NCBI GenBank assembly: GCA_002279355.1
Contig: NCBV01000009.1
Coordinates: 1-64,000 of the forward strand
Origin: Acidiphilium sp. 37-60-79
GTDB lineage: Bacteria > Pseudomonadota > Alphaproteobacteria > Acetobacterales > Acetobacteraceae
Reading direction: 5' to 3'
DNA length: 64,000 nt
How positions within the stretch are numbered: position 1 is the first letter of the stretch; each line of letters starts with the position of its first letter. The position numbers and the translations under genes are program-made. Shown here one piece after another: positions 16,424 through 24,943 of the stretch. The notes under the pieces were generated by a model. That model made no database searches. It saw only the letters and a list, made by a program, of their open reading frames with translations, and was not told the DNA's origin.

Positions 16424-17604
16424 GTGAGTTGCTCGATCGGAATTGGCGGTTCGCGCGGCGGCGGGAGCGGCAGCGGGGCGAGCCAAGGGATGATCCGGGC
16501 GGTCAGCAAGCCTGCACCGTCATCGGTCAGATGAATACCGTCCGGCTGGCGTAAATGCACAATGGGCGCGCCTTTATCGCGGCTCGCGGGGCCGAGTGCG
16601 CGGAATTGGCCGGATTGGGTGCCGATGAGCAAAGCCGGGTTCCACCATGCCGCGTGCGGGTCGGCCGCAACCACGGTGGCGGTGATGCGGTTGAGCGCAC
16701 GCATGCGCGCCGCATAGCCCGGCTGCTGCATTGGCGGCATGCCAATCCACAGCACTTGTTGCGATGAGGCTTGCAGCAACGCCAGAAATTTCGTGACGCG
16801 CGCGCGGTAGGAGGCAATCCAGGCGGGTGTGCCATAGGCCAGCACTTTGCCGGTGTGATCGACATAGCCCTGCGCGTCATTCGCGCCGATCGCGACGATG
16901 ATTAAGTTAGGATGGTTTTTGCCGATCATCGCTGGATATTCGGTCATCCAGTTGAACACATCCGGCCGCGCAAGGCCGGTACCCGAGCGAAAAGCGCGGA
17001 TCACCCGCAGCGCCGGATCGTTCGTGGTCTGGCGCAGCACCATATCGCTCAACCCGACGGCCATCATCGAATCACCAACCAGCGCGATGGTGCGCCGATG
17101 CACGCCCGGAGGGAGCGGCGCCAAGGCGGGGAGGCGGGTGTGCAACGGTAATTTGGTTAGGATTGGCAAGGGTGGCGGTGCTGGGCTGGGATTTGCAATG
17201 GCGGCAATTGGCTTGGTTGGTTTGCCGGGCGCGGTGGCGCTTATCATCGCGGCGTTTGGTCTTGGCGGTGTCATCGGACGAGGCGGGGCTTTCGGCGGCA
17301 CTAGTTGTGGTGCGGGTTGGGACGCGGCTTGTTGGGCGGCGCGGTCGCGGGTCCAATGTAAGCGGGCGAGGTCAGCCAGCAGCACATGGCGCAACGGATC
17401 GATGCCGAGTGGGTGCAGCGTTTGGTTCAGGGCGGCGGTAATCGGCACCGCGAGGCGGCGCAGCGGGCCGATTTCGAGTTGCCGCGCCCATTGGGCGAGG
17501 CCACCAGAATCCAAAAGCGCAATAGTGAGCAAAAACCCGGCGAGACCCGCCATTACCTCGCGCCGGTTCGAAATCAGCCCCTTGATGTGGCGAGGAAATT
17601 CCAT
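16351..17604 (-). CDS. SGNH/GDSL hydrolase, DUF459-like, partner of the MBOAT protein
   Basis: 417-residue membrane-anchored protein: an N-terminal hydrophobic segment (about 18-36), a Pro/Ala-rich linker (about 88-168), then an SGNH hydrolase domain with block I GDSMM (Ser179), block III GAND (Asn242) and the catalytic pair D355-x2-H358 in DGIHLTDDG. These are the esterase/acetyltransferase residues of the superfamily. It starts 2 bp after the MBOAT stop codon, so the pair is an operon. SGNH proteins beside an MBOAT acyltransferase usually complete O-acetylation of a polysaccharide or cell-wall polymer in the periplasm. The open frame continues upstream to 18186, but that part lies inside the MBOAT gene and is rejected. 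Confidence 0.85.
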   Translation of the reverse strand: MEFPRHIKGLISNRREVMAGLAGFLLTIALLDSGGLAQWARQLEIGPLRRLAVPITAALNQTLHPLGIDPLRHVLLADLARLHWTRDRAAQQAASQPAPQLVPPKAPPRPMTPPRPNAAMISATAPGKPTKPIAAIANPSPAPPPLPILTKLPLHTRLPALAPLPPGVHRRTIALVGDSMMAVGLSDMVLRQTTNDPALRVIRAFRSGTGLARPDVFNWMTEYPAMIGKNHPNLIIVAIGANDAQGYVDHTGKVLAYGTPAWIASYRARVTKFLALLQASSQQVLWIGMPPMQQPGYAARMRALNRITATVVAADPHAAWWNPALLIGTQSGQFRALGPASRDKGAPIVHLRQPDGIHLTDDGAGLLTARIIPWLAPLPLPPPREPPIPIEQLTQRGTQGSSTRIGGNAVPSAQRPK

Positions 17605-17606
17605 GG

Positions 17607-19025
17607 TCAGAACTGAAAATAGATGAATGGGGCAACGCCGGTGGGCCCGAGCACGCTGATGATGAAGAGCGCAACCGCGAGCCCGGCGCCGCGCAGGGCC
17701 GCCGGCCAACGGGCGATTTCGATTTCGAGCCCGAAGCGCCAGCGGCGCGGCAGATATTGGCCGAATAGGCCGAGGATCAGCACCAAAACCACCGGCACGG
17801 TGGCTAAGGTCGTAGGGCCGGGAGCCGTCAGGCGGTGCAGAATTTCCAGACCGATATGAAACGATGGGGCGCGGAAGAAAATCCAGCCGAGGCAGACCGC
17901 CTGGAACAGTAAAATTCGTGAGATCCAGCGCCAAGTGACGCTCGCACGCAAAACGAGGATCGCCGGGGTATTCACGCGCAACCAGAGCCGATGGATGACC
18001 AGTAGCGTGCCCCATAACGCGCCCCAGAACACGAAGGTCCAGTTTGCACCATGCCACAACCCGCCCAGCACCATGGTGATCATCAGATTGCGCAGGGTGC
18101 TGGCTTCGCCCGCACGCGAGCCGCCGAGCGGGATATAGAGATAATCGCGCAGCCAGGTGGACAGCGAAATATTCCAGCGATGCCAAAAATCCTGGGGGCT
18201 GACGGCGGTGTAAGGTGCATTGAAATTGCGCGGAAACCGATAGCCAAGCAGCAAGGCACAGCCAATGGCGATGTCGGTATAGCCAGAGAAATCGCAGTAG
18301 ATTTGCGCGGCATAGCCATAGACCGCGAGCAGCGTGTCGGCGCCGCTGAACCGGCTAGGGGCGGCGAAAACCGGCTCGACCAAGCGGGTGGCGAGGATAT
18401 TGGCGATGATCACTTTTTTGAACAGGCCCGAAATGATCAACAGGCAGGCGGTGTTGGCGCGAATGACGCGTGGATTTCGGGGCAAAGCCAGTTGCGGCAA
18501 AAAGCTCGACGCCCGCAGGATGGGACCTGCAATGAGTTGCGGGAAAAACGCGATATAGAGAAGCGCATCGCGTAAATTGACCCGAATACGCAATTTTTTG
18601 CGGTACGTGTCGGCCAGCAGCGAAATGGCGTGAAACACGAAAAACGAGATGCCCAGCGGCAGAATTGGCGAGTCAAAGCCGATCACGGGCGGCGGCGCGA
18701 CTAAGGACCAGAGGTTGAGCAGGCTGAGTAATGCGAAAGCGGTGTATTTATAATATGCCAAAATGCTGAGATTGAGCACCACGCCGAGGATTAACCAGCG
18801 TTTGCGCGCCGGGCTCGTGGCGTTTTGGATACGCTGAGCGATCAAGGCGCTGCCGAGCGACACCGCGAATAACAGCGGCACATAGGTCCAGTTCCAGAAG
18901 CCATAGAAACAATAGCTTGCGAGCAGCAGAAAATTTTTATGCCATTCCGGGCGGCTTGCGAGCGCCCAGGCGACCACCAGCACGACCAGAAAGAAAATGC
19001 CGTAAGAAACGGTTGGGAAGAGCAT
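17607..19025 (-). CDS. MBOAT family O-acyltransferase (AlgI-like)
   Basis: Polytopic membrane-bound O-acyltransferase, 472 residues from ATG 19025 (MLFPTVSYGIFFLVV is the usual AlgI-like opening; a GTG at 19085 would add 20 atypical residues). Key motifs: QFWHRW-like DFWHRWNISLSTWLRDYLYIPLGGSR and the catalytic His325 in GGLWHGANWTF. Such proteins move an acetyl group across the inner membrane for O-acetylation of alginate, cellulose, peptidoglycan or other glycans. Its SGNH partner follows at once. No polysaccharide synthase is adjacent, so the acceptor polymer is unknown. Confidence 0.92.
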   Translation of the reverse strand: MLFPTVSYGIFFLVVLVVAWALASRPEWHKNFLLLASYCFYGFWNWTYVPLLFAVSLGSALIAQRIQNATSPARKRWLILGVVLNLSILAYYKYTAFALLSLLNLWSLVAPPPVIGFDSPILPLGISFFVFHAISLLADTYRKKLRIRVNLRDALLYIAFFPQLIAGPILRASSFLPQLALPRNPRVIRANTACLLIISGLFKKVIIANILATRLVEPVFAAPSRFSGADTLLAVYGYAAQIYCDFSGYTDIAIGCALLLGYRFPRNFNAPYTAVSPQDFWHRWNISLSTWLRDYLYIPLGGSRAGEASTLRNLMITMVLGGLWHGANWTFVFWGALWGTLLVIHRLWLRVNTPAILVLRASVTWRWISRILLFQAVCLGWIFFRAPSFHIGLEILHRLTAPGPTTLATVPVVLVLILGLFGQYLPRRWRFGLEIEIARWPAALRGAGLAVALFIISVLGPTGVAPFIYFQF

Positions 19026-19166
19026 GATTTTAGACGAAATATCCCGTTTGTGTTGTGCTTTTGATACCGGAGAAACCACGATCACGAAAGGGTGACGACG
19101 TGTTCATCGGCGGGTTTTTTGGGCTTTTTAACGTTTTCTTTACTCTTGCGGTGCAAATTCCCCCAG

Positions 19167-20579
19167 ATGATGGCGCACGCGCAACAGAAAGCGGGAATTA
19201 CTCGGGAGGTGGTGCCGGATGATCTGCGTGGCATGGCGCGGCGTTTGGCGTCGCGGGGCGATGATGCGGCGGCGCGGGCGGCTTATGTGCGATTATTGCA
19301 GGTCGATCCAACGGATCATGATGCGTTGGTCGAGTTGGGCAGTTTGGCGGCGGCGGGTGGCTATATCGCGGCAGCGCGCACGGTTTTTGCCCAAGCCGTG
19401 CAGTATTATCCCGAATCGGCGGTCGCCCGTGTGGGTCTGGCGCAGGCGCTGATTGAGGGCGAGGATATTTCACAGGCGGTGGCGCATTGCCAAATAGCGC
19501 TGCGGGTGCAGCCGGGGATGGCTGCGGCGCACCGGGCGTTGGCGCATTGTTTGGATTCGCAAGGCGATCCTCGGGCTGCGGCGCATCGGCATTTGGGGTA
19601 TTGTGGGCATGCGGTGGTGCAGCCGCGCACGCGAATGGCAGGGCAGTTGCGGGTTTTGCTGTTGGTGGCGGCGCGGGGTGGCAATATTTCGGTGCAGGGC
19701 TGGTTTGATCCCACCATGTGGGCGGTGACGGCGGTTTATGCGGATTATCTGGGGCCGGATGCGCTGTTGCCTGCGCATGATTTGGTGGTGAATGCGATCG
19801 GCGATGCTGATTACGCTGGGTCTGCGCTGGCGGCAGCGACGCGGCGGATGGGGCAATTTGGCGCACCGGTGATCAATCGGCCGGACGCGGTGCAAGGAAC
19901 CGGGCGTGAGACGATCGCACGGCGGCTGGCAACGTTGCCTGGCGTGGTGATGCCCCGATTGCGCTCATTGAGCCGGGACGAGGCGGCGAGCATTAGCCAG
20001 TTTCCGGTGTTGTTGCGAACGCCGGGTTATCATACCGGGCAGCATTTTGAGCGGGCCGATGATCGGCGCGGTTTGTGTCGGGCGCTGGTCGGGTTGCCCG
20101 GGGCGCGCTTGCTGGCGATTGATTATGCCGAAACACGCGGGCCTGGTGGGTTTTGGCGCAAATTTCGGGTGTTGATCATTGATGGGGTAATTTATCCGGT
20201 GCATCTGGCGGTGTCAGATCAGTGGAAGGTACATTATTTTACCGCCGCAATGGCGGCGCATCCGTCGCATCGCGATGAGGAGCAAAGATTTCTGCGGGAT
20301 ATGGCGGGCGTGCTCGGTGCAACCGCGATGAGGGCCTTAGCGGCAATCGGCGTCGCGCTGGGTCTTGATTATGCCGGGGTGGATTTCGCCTGCTGCGATG
20401 ACGGGTCGGTGCTGGTGTTTGAAGCGAACGCGACGATGGTGGCACCGCCGCCATCCGATGAGCCGATTTGGGATTATCGGCGGCCGGCATTGGCGGCGAT
20501 CGCCCAGGCGGTTCAAGCGATGTTGGCGCGGCGGTGCCCTGCGGGCGCGCATCCTCATCGCGAACAGATGGTTGGATGA
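19167..20579 (+). CDS. TPR repeat protein with C-terminal ATP-grasp domain
   Basis: A 470-residue fusion. Three tetratricopeptide-like repeats (about residues 20-125: AARAAYVRLLQVDPTDHDALVELGSLAAAGG, continuing with AARTVFAQAVQYYPES and SQAVAHCQIALRVQPG) precede a RimK-like ATP-grasp region. That region has VINRPDAVQGTGRETIARRLATLPGVVMP (typical of the pre-ATP-grasp to lid region), FPVLLRTPGYHTGQ, FWRKFRVLIIDGVIYPVHLAVS and the metal-binding end VLVFEANATM. ATP-grasp enzymes join a carboxylate to an amine or thiol; the substrate here is unknown. I start at ATG 19167 because the upstream in-frame residues look untranslated. It is divergent from the MBOAT gene and 113 bp before a ThDP enzyme. 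Confidence 0.72.
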   Translation: MMAHAQQKAGITREVVPDDLRGMARRLASRGDDAAARAAYVRLLQVDPTDHDALVELGSLAAAGGYIAAARTVFAQAVQYYPESAVARVGLAQALIEGEDISQAVAHCQIALRVQPGMAAAHRALAHCLDSQGDPRAAAHRHLGYCGHAVVQPRTRMAGQLRVLLLVAARGGNISVQGWFDPTMWAVTAVYADYLGPDALLPAHDLVVNAIGDADYAGSALAAATRRMGQFGAPVINRPDAVQGTGRETIARRLATLPGVVMPRLRSLSRDEAASISQFPVLLRTPGYHTGQHFERADDRRGLCRALVGLPGARLLAIDYAETRGPGGFWRKFRVLIIDGVIYPVHLAVSDQWKVHYFTAAMAAHPSHRDEEQRFLRDMAGVLGATAMRALAAIGVALGLDYAGVDFACCDDGSVLVFEANATMVAPPPSDEPIWDYRRPALAAIAQAVQAMLARRCPAGAHPHREQMVG

Positions 20580-20692
20580 GCGGCTTTCATGCCGATTTGG
20601 ATAAATGCGCGCCTCGGCCCTCCCCGCCGGGCGGCAAAGGGTTTATCAGCGGCGGGATGGTCACGCCGCTGGACGGCTGGGGGAGCAAAACG

Positions 20693-22225
20693 ATGAATGG
20701 TGCCGAGAGTCTGGTTCATACGCTGATTGCCGGAGGGATTGACACGGTCTTCGCCAATCCGGGCACCAGCGAGATGCATTTTGTCGCGGCGTTGGACCGA
20801 ATTCCTGGGATCAATTGTGTGCTGTGCCTCGATGAAGGCGTGGTGGCGGGTGCTGCGGATGCGTATTGGCGGATCACCGGCAAGCCTGCCGCGACCTTGT
20901 TGCATTGCGGGCCCGGTCTCGCGAATGCGCTGGCGAATTTGCATAATGCATGCCGGGGGCGTGCCGGGATCGTGAATATTGTTGGCGATCAAGCGACCTA
21001 TCACCGCCCGCTCGATGCACCGCTGACCGCCGATACCGAAGGGTGGGCACGACCGGTTTCCGGATTTTTGCGCACCGCCACTCAGGCGTCCTTGGTCGGG
21101 GCGGACGCCGCCGAGGCGATTACCGCAGCGAAGGCGGGCATGATCGCCACACTCATTTTGCCGGCTGACACCGCCTGGGATGAGGGCGGCTTGGTGGGGA
21201 CGCCGCGCGCGGCTGCTGCGCGTGGTGCGGTGGATCACAATGTGATCGAGCGGGCGGCAACGGTGCTGCGCTCCGGTGAGCCCACAGTGCTGTTGCTTGG
21301 GGGCTCGACGCTGCGGGAACATCCGCTAGCGATAGCGGGGGGTATCGCTGCTGTGACCGGTGCGCGGTTAAGGGCTGAAATGTCGAACGCGCGGATTGAG
21401 CGCGGCGCCGGGCGGGTTGAGATTGAGCGCGTGCCGTATTTTATCGATGCCGCCTTGCCGGCCTTGGCAGGCGCCAAGCATATTATTTTGGTCGAGGCGG
21501 TGCCGCCGGTTGGGTTTTTTGCCTATCCGGGCAAACCGGGGCGGCTTTGGCCAGAGGATTGCACGCTGCATGTGCTCGCGCGCGCCGAACAAGACGGTCC
21601 GGCGGCGCTTGCTTCGTTGGCACAGCTTTTGGCGGCAGAACCCGCCACGGCACCAAATCGGAAGCGGACGGACCCGGCACAGGGGCCGGTGACACCGCAG
21701 GGATTTGCTCAGTCGCTCGCCGCTCTCATGCCAGAGCGAACGATTATCGTTGATGAGAGCATTTCGTTCGGGCGCGGTCTGTTCCCGATCACCGCGCAAG
21801 GACCGGCGCATGATTGGCTCGCTTTGACGGGTGGAGCGATCGGTGATGGGATTCCGATGGCTGTGGGGGCTGCGGTCGGTGCGCCGGATCGCCGGGTGAT
21901 CGCACTCCAGGCGGACGGGTCGGCGATGTATACGATTGCGGGTCTGTGGACCGCAGCGCGCTCGGCTCTGAATATTGTGTTCGTGGTGCTCGCTAACCGG
22001 AAATACGCGATCTTGCTCCATGAGTTGGCGGGTGTGGGGGCAAATCCGGGGCGGACGGCGTTGGATATGCTCGATCTTGGTCGGCCTGATCTTGATTTTG
22101 TGAAAATTGCCGAGGGCATGGGGGTGCCTGCGGCGGCGGCCACCAGCCTCGATGCCTTCAACACCCTGTTGCATGCAAGCATCAATCAGCCAGGACCGTC
22201 GCTGATCGAGCTGAGAATCGGTTGA
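20693..22225 (+). CDS. Thiamine-diphosphate-dependent enzyme (acetolactate synthase large-subunit-like)
   Basis: ThDP-dependent enzyme of the acetolactate synthase/benzoylformate decarboxylase family, 510 residues. The activating Glu is in LCLDEGVVAGAADAY, the N-terminal signature is DTVFANPGTSEMHF, and the ThDP/Mg site is QADGSAMYTIAGLWTAARSALNIVFVVLANRKY. A GGGGGAG about 8 bp upstream supports the ATG at 20693. It is shorter than IlvB, and no ilvH regulatory subunit follows, so it is probably not the biosynthetic acetolactate synthase; the substrate is a 2-keto acid of unknown identity. It lies after the ATP-grasp gene on the same strand. Confidence 0.85.
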   Translation: MNGAESLVHTLIAGGIDTVFANPGTSEMHFVAALDRIPGINCVLCLDEGVVAGAADAYWRITGKPAATLLHCGPGLANALANLHNACRGRAGIVNIVGDQATYHRPLDAPLTADTEGWARPVSGFLRTATQASLVGADAAEAITAAKAGMIATLILPADTAWDEGGLVGTPRAAAARGAVDHNVIERAATVLRSGEPTVLLLGGSTLREHPLAIAGGIAAVTGARLRAEMSNARIERGAGRVEIERVPYFIDAALPALAGAKHIILVEAVPPVGFFAYPGKPGRLWPEDCTLHVLARAEQDGPAALASLAQLLAAEPATAPNRKRTDPAQGPVTPQGFAQSLAALMPERTIIVDESISFGRGLFPITAQGPAHDWLALTGGAIGDGIPMAVGAAVGAPDRRVIALQADGSAMYTIAGLWTAARSALNIVFVVLANRKYAILLHELAGVGANPGRTALDMLDLGRPDLDFVKIAEGMGVPAAAATSLDAFNTLLHASINQPGPSLIELRIG

Positions 22226-22337
22226 CCGGCCCGCGATGCTGCGGCAAGCCGAACAAGCCATGAAGCTGCCATGAATCAGCGCCAAGGCAGCAATGGCGAT
22301 GGTGCGATGATCGCAGAGCGAATGGGTTTGAACGAGT

Positions 22338-24155
22338 ATGGCGATGCCGAGTAACCTAGCGGATGGACGTCGCGCGGTGCGCGTCTGGCTCGTCCGCCAC
22401 GACCTGACCCCAGCCACGGCTTGGACCCATTTGCGCGCCTTGGTTCGTGCCGACGAACTTTGGCTCGCGCTGTTAGCCGCCGTGACCGGCGTTTGTTCGG
22501 GAATTTGCGTCTATATCATGGATTTTTTGGCGATCCATTTTCATTATTGGTTTTTTGCTCTGCCCAAGTTGGGCGAAGGATTATCCGAGCAGGCCCAGAT
22601 TGAACCGATCCGCGCGATCATTGTGCCGATTTTGGGCGGTGCGGTGCTTGGCTCAATGACCTGGCTGCTGGCCAAATATCGGCCGGGCAATTTCGTCGAT
22701 CCGATCGAGGCGAATGCGCTTTATGGCGGCAAATTATCGTTACGGGATTCATTTATTGTGGCGATGCAAACCTCGTTCTCCAACGGGGTCGGCGGCTCTG
22801 TCGGTCAAGAGGCGGGCTATGCGCAGTTTGGCGGAGGGGTAGCCTCGTTCATTGGTCAGCAATTGCGCTTGCGGCGCAATGATTTGCGGGTGTTGGTGGG
22901 CTGCGGGGCCGGGGCGGCGATTGGTGGAGCTTTCAATGCACCGCTTTGCGGCGCTTTTTACGGTATTGAGTTGGTGATCGGCACCTATTCTTTGTCCAGC
23001 CTGACGATGGTGGTGATCGCATCGCTGGCGGGCACGCTGGTGGTGGAAACTTTAATGAATGGCGGAGCGGCGCCGCTGAGCGTGGTTTTGCCAACCCATG
23101 TGCCGGGCTATGCCTATGTGCTCGCGGTGCTGCTCGGCACGATTGCCGGATTTGTCGGGATTGGCATCATGCGTGCGGTGACCGCGCTGGAGACGTTGCT
23201 GCGCCGTGCCAGCGTGCCGGTGTGGTTGCGGCCAATTTTGGGCGGCACGGTGGTGGGGTTGCTGGGCTCGATCACGCCAAAGGTGCTCGCATCGGGCAAT
23301 TCATCGCTGCATACGGAGCTCGCCGTCGTATATCCGTTCGCGATTGCGATGGTGTTGTTGCTGATGAAATCGGTCGCGTCTTCGTTTTCAATCGCCACAG
23401 GATTTCGCGGCGGGTTGTTTTTTGCCTCCTTGTTCATGGGCTCTCTACTTGGGCGAGGCTTTGGCGATTTGGCGATTTTGTTGCCGGTGCAGAATGGCGT
23501 GCCAATCGGCTTTTACGCGGTGGTCGGCATGGCGGCTTTGGCGACGGCGATTGTGAGCGGCACCATGACGATGACCTTCCTCACGCTCGAGAGCACGAAT
23601 AATTTCAGCATCACCATTGCCGTGCTGATGGCGGCGATTGCCTCATCGCTCACGGTTCGGCGGTTTTTTGGTTATTCGTTCACGACGTGGCGGTTTCATC
23701 TGCGCGGTGAGAGTATTCGCAGTGCTGTGGATGTGGGTTGGATTCATAATCTGACGGTCGGGCGAATGATGCGCAAAATCGGCTATATCACCTATGAATC
23801 CGCCGAGTTGGAAACATTCCGGCAGGAGTTTCCGCTCGGGCGGACGCAATATGTGGTCGCGGTGGATGCGGATGACCGCTATGTTGGGCTGGTTTATCCC
23901 GCCGAAACCCATGCGCCGGGCGTGCCGACCGATCAGCGCGTGCATGATTTTCTACGCCACGAGATCGATTTTCTGCTGCCGCAAATGACGGTGAAAGAGG
24001 CAATTCAGGCGTTCGAGCGGGTGCAGTGCGACGTATTGGCGGTGTTGGATGGGCCTGAGACGCGGCATGTGCTGGGCGTATTGACCGAGCAATATGCGCT
24101 GCGGCGCTATTCCGAGGAGTTGGATCAACGACGGCGGGAATTGTCCGGCGAGTAA
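22338..24155 (+). CDS. ClC family chloride channel with C-terminal CBS-like region
   Basis: 605-residue ClC protein with about ten or more hydrophobic helices up to residue 450 and a soluble C-terminal part (about 460-605) resembling a pair of divergent CBS domains. The gating glutamate is kept as E158 in GSVGQEAG (GREGP in E. coli ClC). The segment equivalent to the internal proton-pathway glutamates reads NAPLCGAFYGIELV, so E211 fits E202 while E203 appears to be Leu212. That suggests a channel rather than a proton-coupled antiporter, an inference by eye. Its last 31 bp overlap the convergent tetR-type gene. Confidence 0.88.
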   Translation: MAMPSNLADGRRAVRVWLVRHDLTPATAWTHLRALVRADELWLALLAAVTGVCSGICVYIMDFLAIHFHYWFFALPKLGEGLSEQAQIEPIRAIIVPILGGAVLGSMTWLLAKYRPGNFVDPIEANALYGGKLSLRDSFIVAMQTSFSNGVGGSVGQEAGYAQFGGGVASFIGQQLRLRRNDLRVLVGCGAGAAIGGAFNAPLCGAFYGIELVIGTYSLSSLTMVVIASLAGTLVVETLMNGGAAPLSVVLPTHVPGYAYVLAVLLGTIAGFVGIGIMRAVTALETLLRRASVPVWLRPILGGTVVGLLGSITPKVLASGNSSLHTELAVVYPFAIAMVLLLMKSVASSFSIATGFRGGLFFASLFMGSLLGRGFGDLAILLPVQNGVPIGFYAVVGMAALATAIVSGTMTMTFLTLESTNNFSITIAVLMAAIASSLTVRRFFGYSFTTWRFHLRGESIRSAVDVGWIHNLTVGRMMRKIGYITYESAELETFRQEFPLGRTQYVVAVDADDRYVGLVYPAETHAPGVPTDQRVHDFLRHEIDFLLPQMTVKEAIQAFERVQCDVLAVLDGPETRHVLGVLTEQYALRRYSEELDQRRRELSGE

Positions 24156-24796
24156 GCGGAGGCGGTGCCGCGTAAAAACAGCGCAACGGCGGCATGAACG
24201 CGCTGGCGTAGGTCGGCCTTGCTGGGTGCTTTGCCGATGCCGAGCAGAATTTTGACGTGAATATTGCCGATCGTCATGCCGTACAACATGTTGGCGATCT
24301 CATCCGGGTCATGAATCGTAAGCCGTCCGCTTGCGTGGCATTCGGCGAGATAAGCGATCAAGGCATCACGGCACGGCTTCGCGCTCTCGCGATTGAGGAT
24401 GCGCGAGAGGGTTTTGCCGTGCAGGTAATCCACCATGATCAGCCGTGTCAGCGCGATCGCCTTGGCGCTGAGAATATGGCCTGCCCAGCCAATCAATAGG
24501 TCGAACAAGACATCCTCGATCGGACGATTTTCGGTTTCAACCTGGAAATCGAACGCTTGCTGACGGCGGGCAAGCAGGTCGGTGAATAGTTGCTCCTTGG
24601 AGCTAACGAGTTGGTACAAGGTGCGCTTGGAGATGCCAGCGGCGGCGGCAATCTGGTCCATGGTGGCTGCGTGATAGCCTTGCTGCACAAATACCCGCTC
24701 TGCCGCAGCGATCAATGCGTCGCGGCGGGCTCTGGGGTCGATCCGCACGCGACGTGCGGTGGCGCGACGCGGTGCCACTGCGGAGCATATCGGCAT
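24125..24796 (-). CDS. TetR family transcriptional regulator
   Basis: TetR-type repressor of about 223 residues divergent from the RND efflux operon, so likely its local regulator. The helix-turn-helix is near residues 25-70: RRDALIAAAERVFVQQGYHAATMDQIAAAAGISKRTLYQLVSSKEQLFTDLL. The C-terminal ligand domain is unremarkable. ATG 24796 is chosen because GAGAG lies about 6 bp upstream; in-frame ATGs at 24811 and 24832 have no ribosome site. The 147-bp intergenic region with the efflux genes should hold its operator; GGTG...CACC (24876-24892) is the only small inverted pair noticed. Confidence 0.9.
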   Translation of the reverse strand: MPICSAVAPRRATARRVRIDPRARRDALIAAAERVFVQQGYHAATMDQIAAAAGISKRTLYQLVSSKEQLFTDLLARRQQAFDFQVETENRPIEDVLFDLLIGWAGHILSAKAIALTRLIMVDYLHGKTLSRILNRESAKPCRDALIAYLAECHASGRLTIHDPDEIANMLYGMTIGNIHVKILLGIGKAPSKADLRQRVHAAVALFLRGTASAYSPDNSRRR

Positions 24797-24943
24797 ACAG
24801 TGCTCTCTCATATTATAGCGTTGATTGCGCAAACTGGCACCAAGATCAAGTCATTATTGCGTCATCAGCCAGAATGGGTGCTAAACAATCACCATTTTTT
24901 CTCGACTTGACGCACCCTGGGGAAACTGGGTAGTTTTCAAGCT

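Noticed and set aside
17605-18186. N-terminal extension of the SGNH hydrolase frame
   Set aside because: The extra residues overlap the MBOAT gene in another frame and look like noise; ATG 17604 lies 2 bp after the MBOAT stop and starts a normal membrane anchor.
20693-22225. Annotation as biosynthetic acetolactate synthase (ilvB)
   Set aside because: Shorter than IlvB and not followed by ilvH or ilvC; only membership of the ThDP enzyme family is supported.
21368-22417. Long open frame on the minus strand (about 349 codons)
   Set aside because: It is antisense to the ThDP enzyme and the beginning of the ClC gene, has no recognisable motifs and is rich in Arg, Pro and His as expected of a shadow frame in GC-rich DNA.
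24833-24943. Clear promoter and TetR operator for the efflux operon
   Set aside because: TTGACG at 24907-24912 has only weak -10 candidates (for example TAGTTT) and no extended palindrome was found; left as an unspecified regulatory region.
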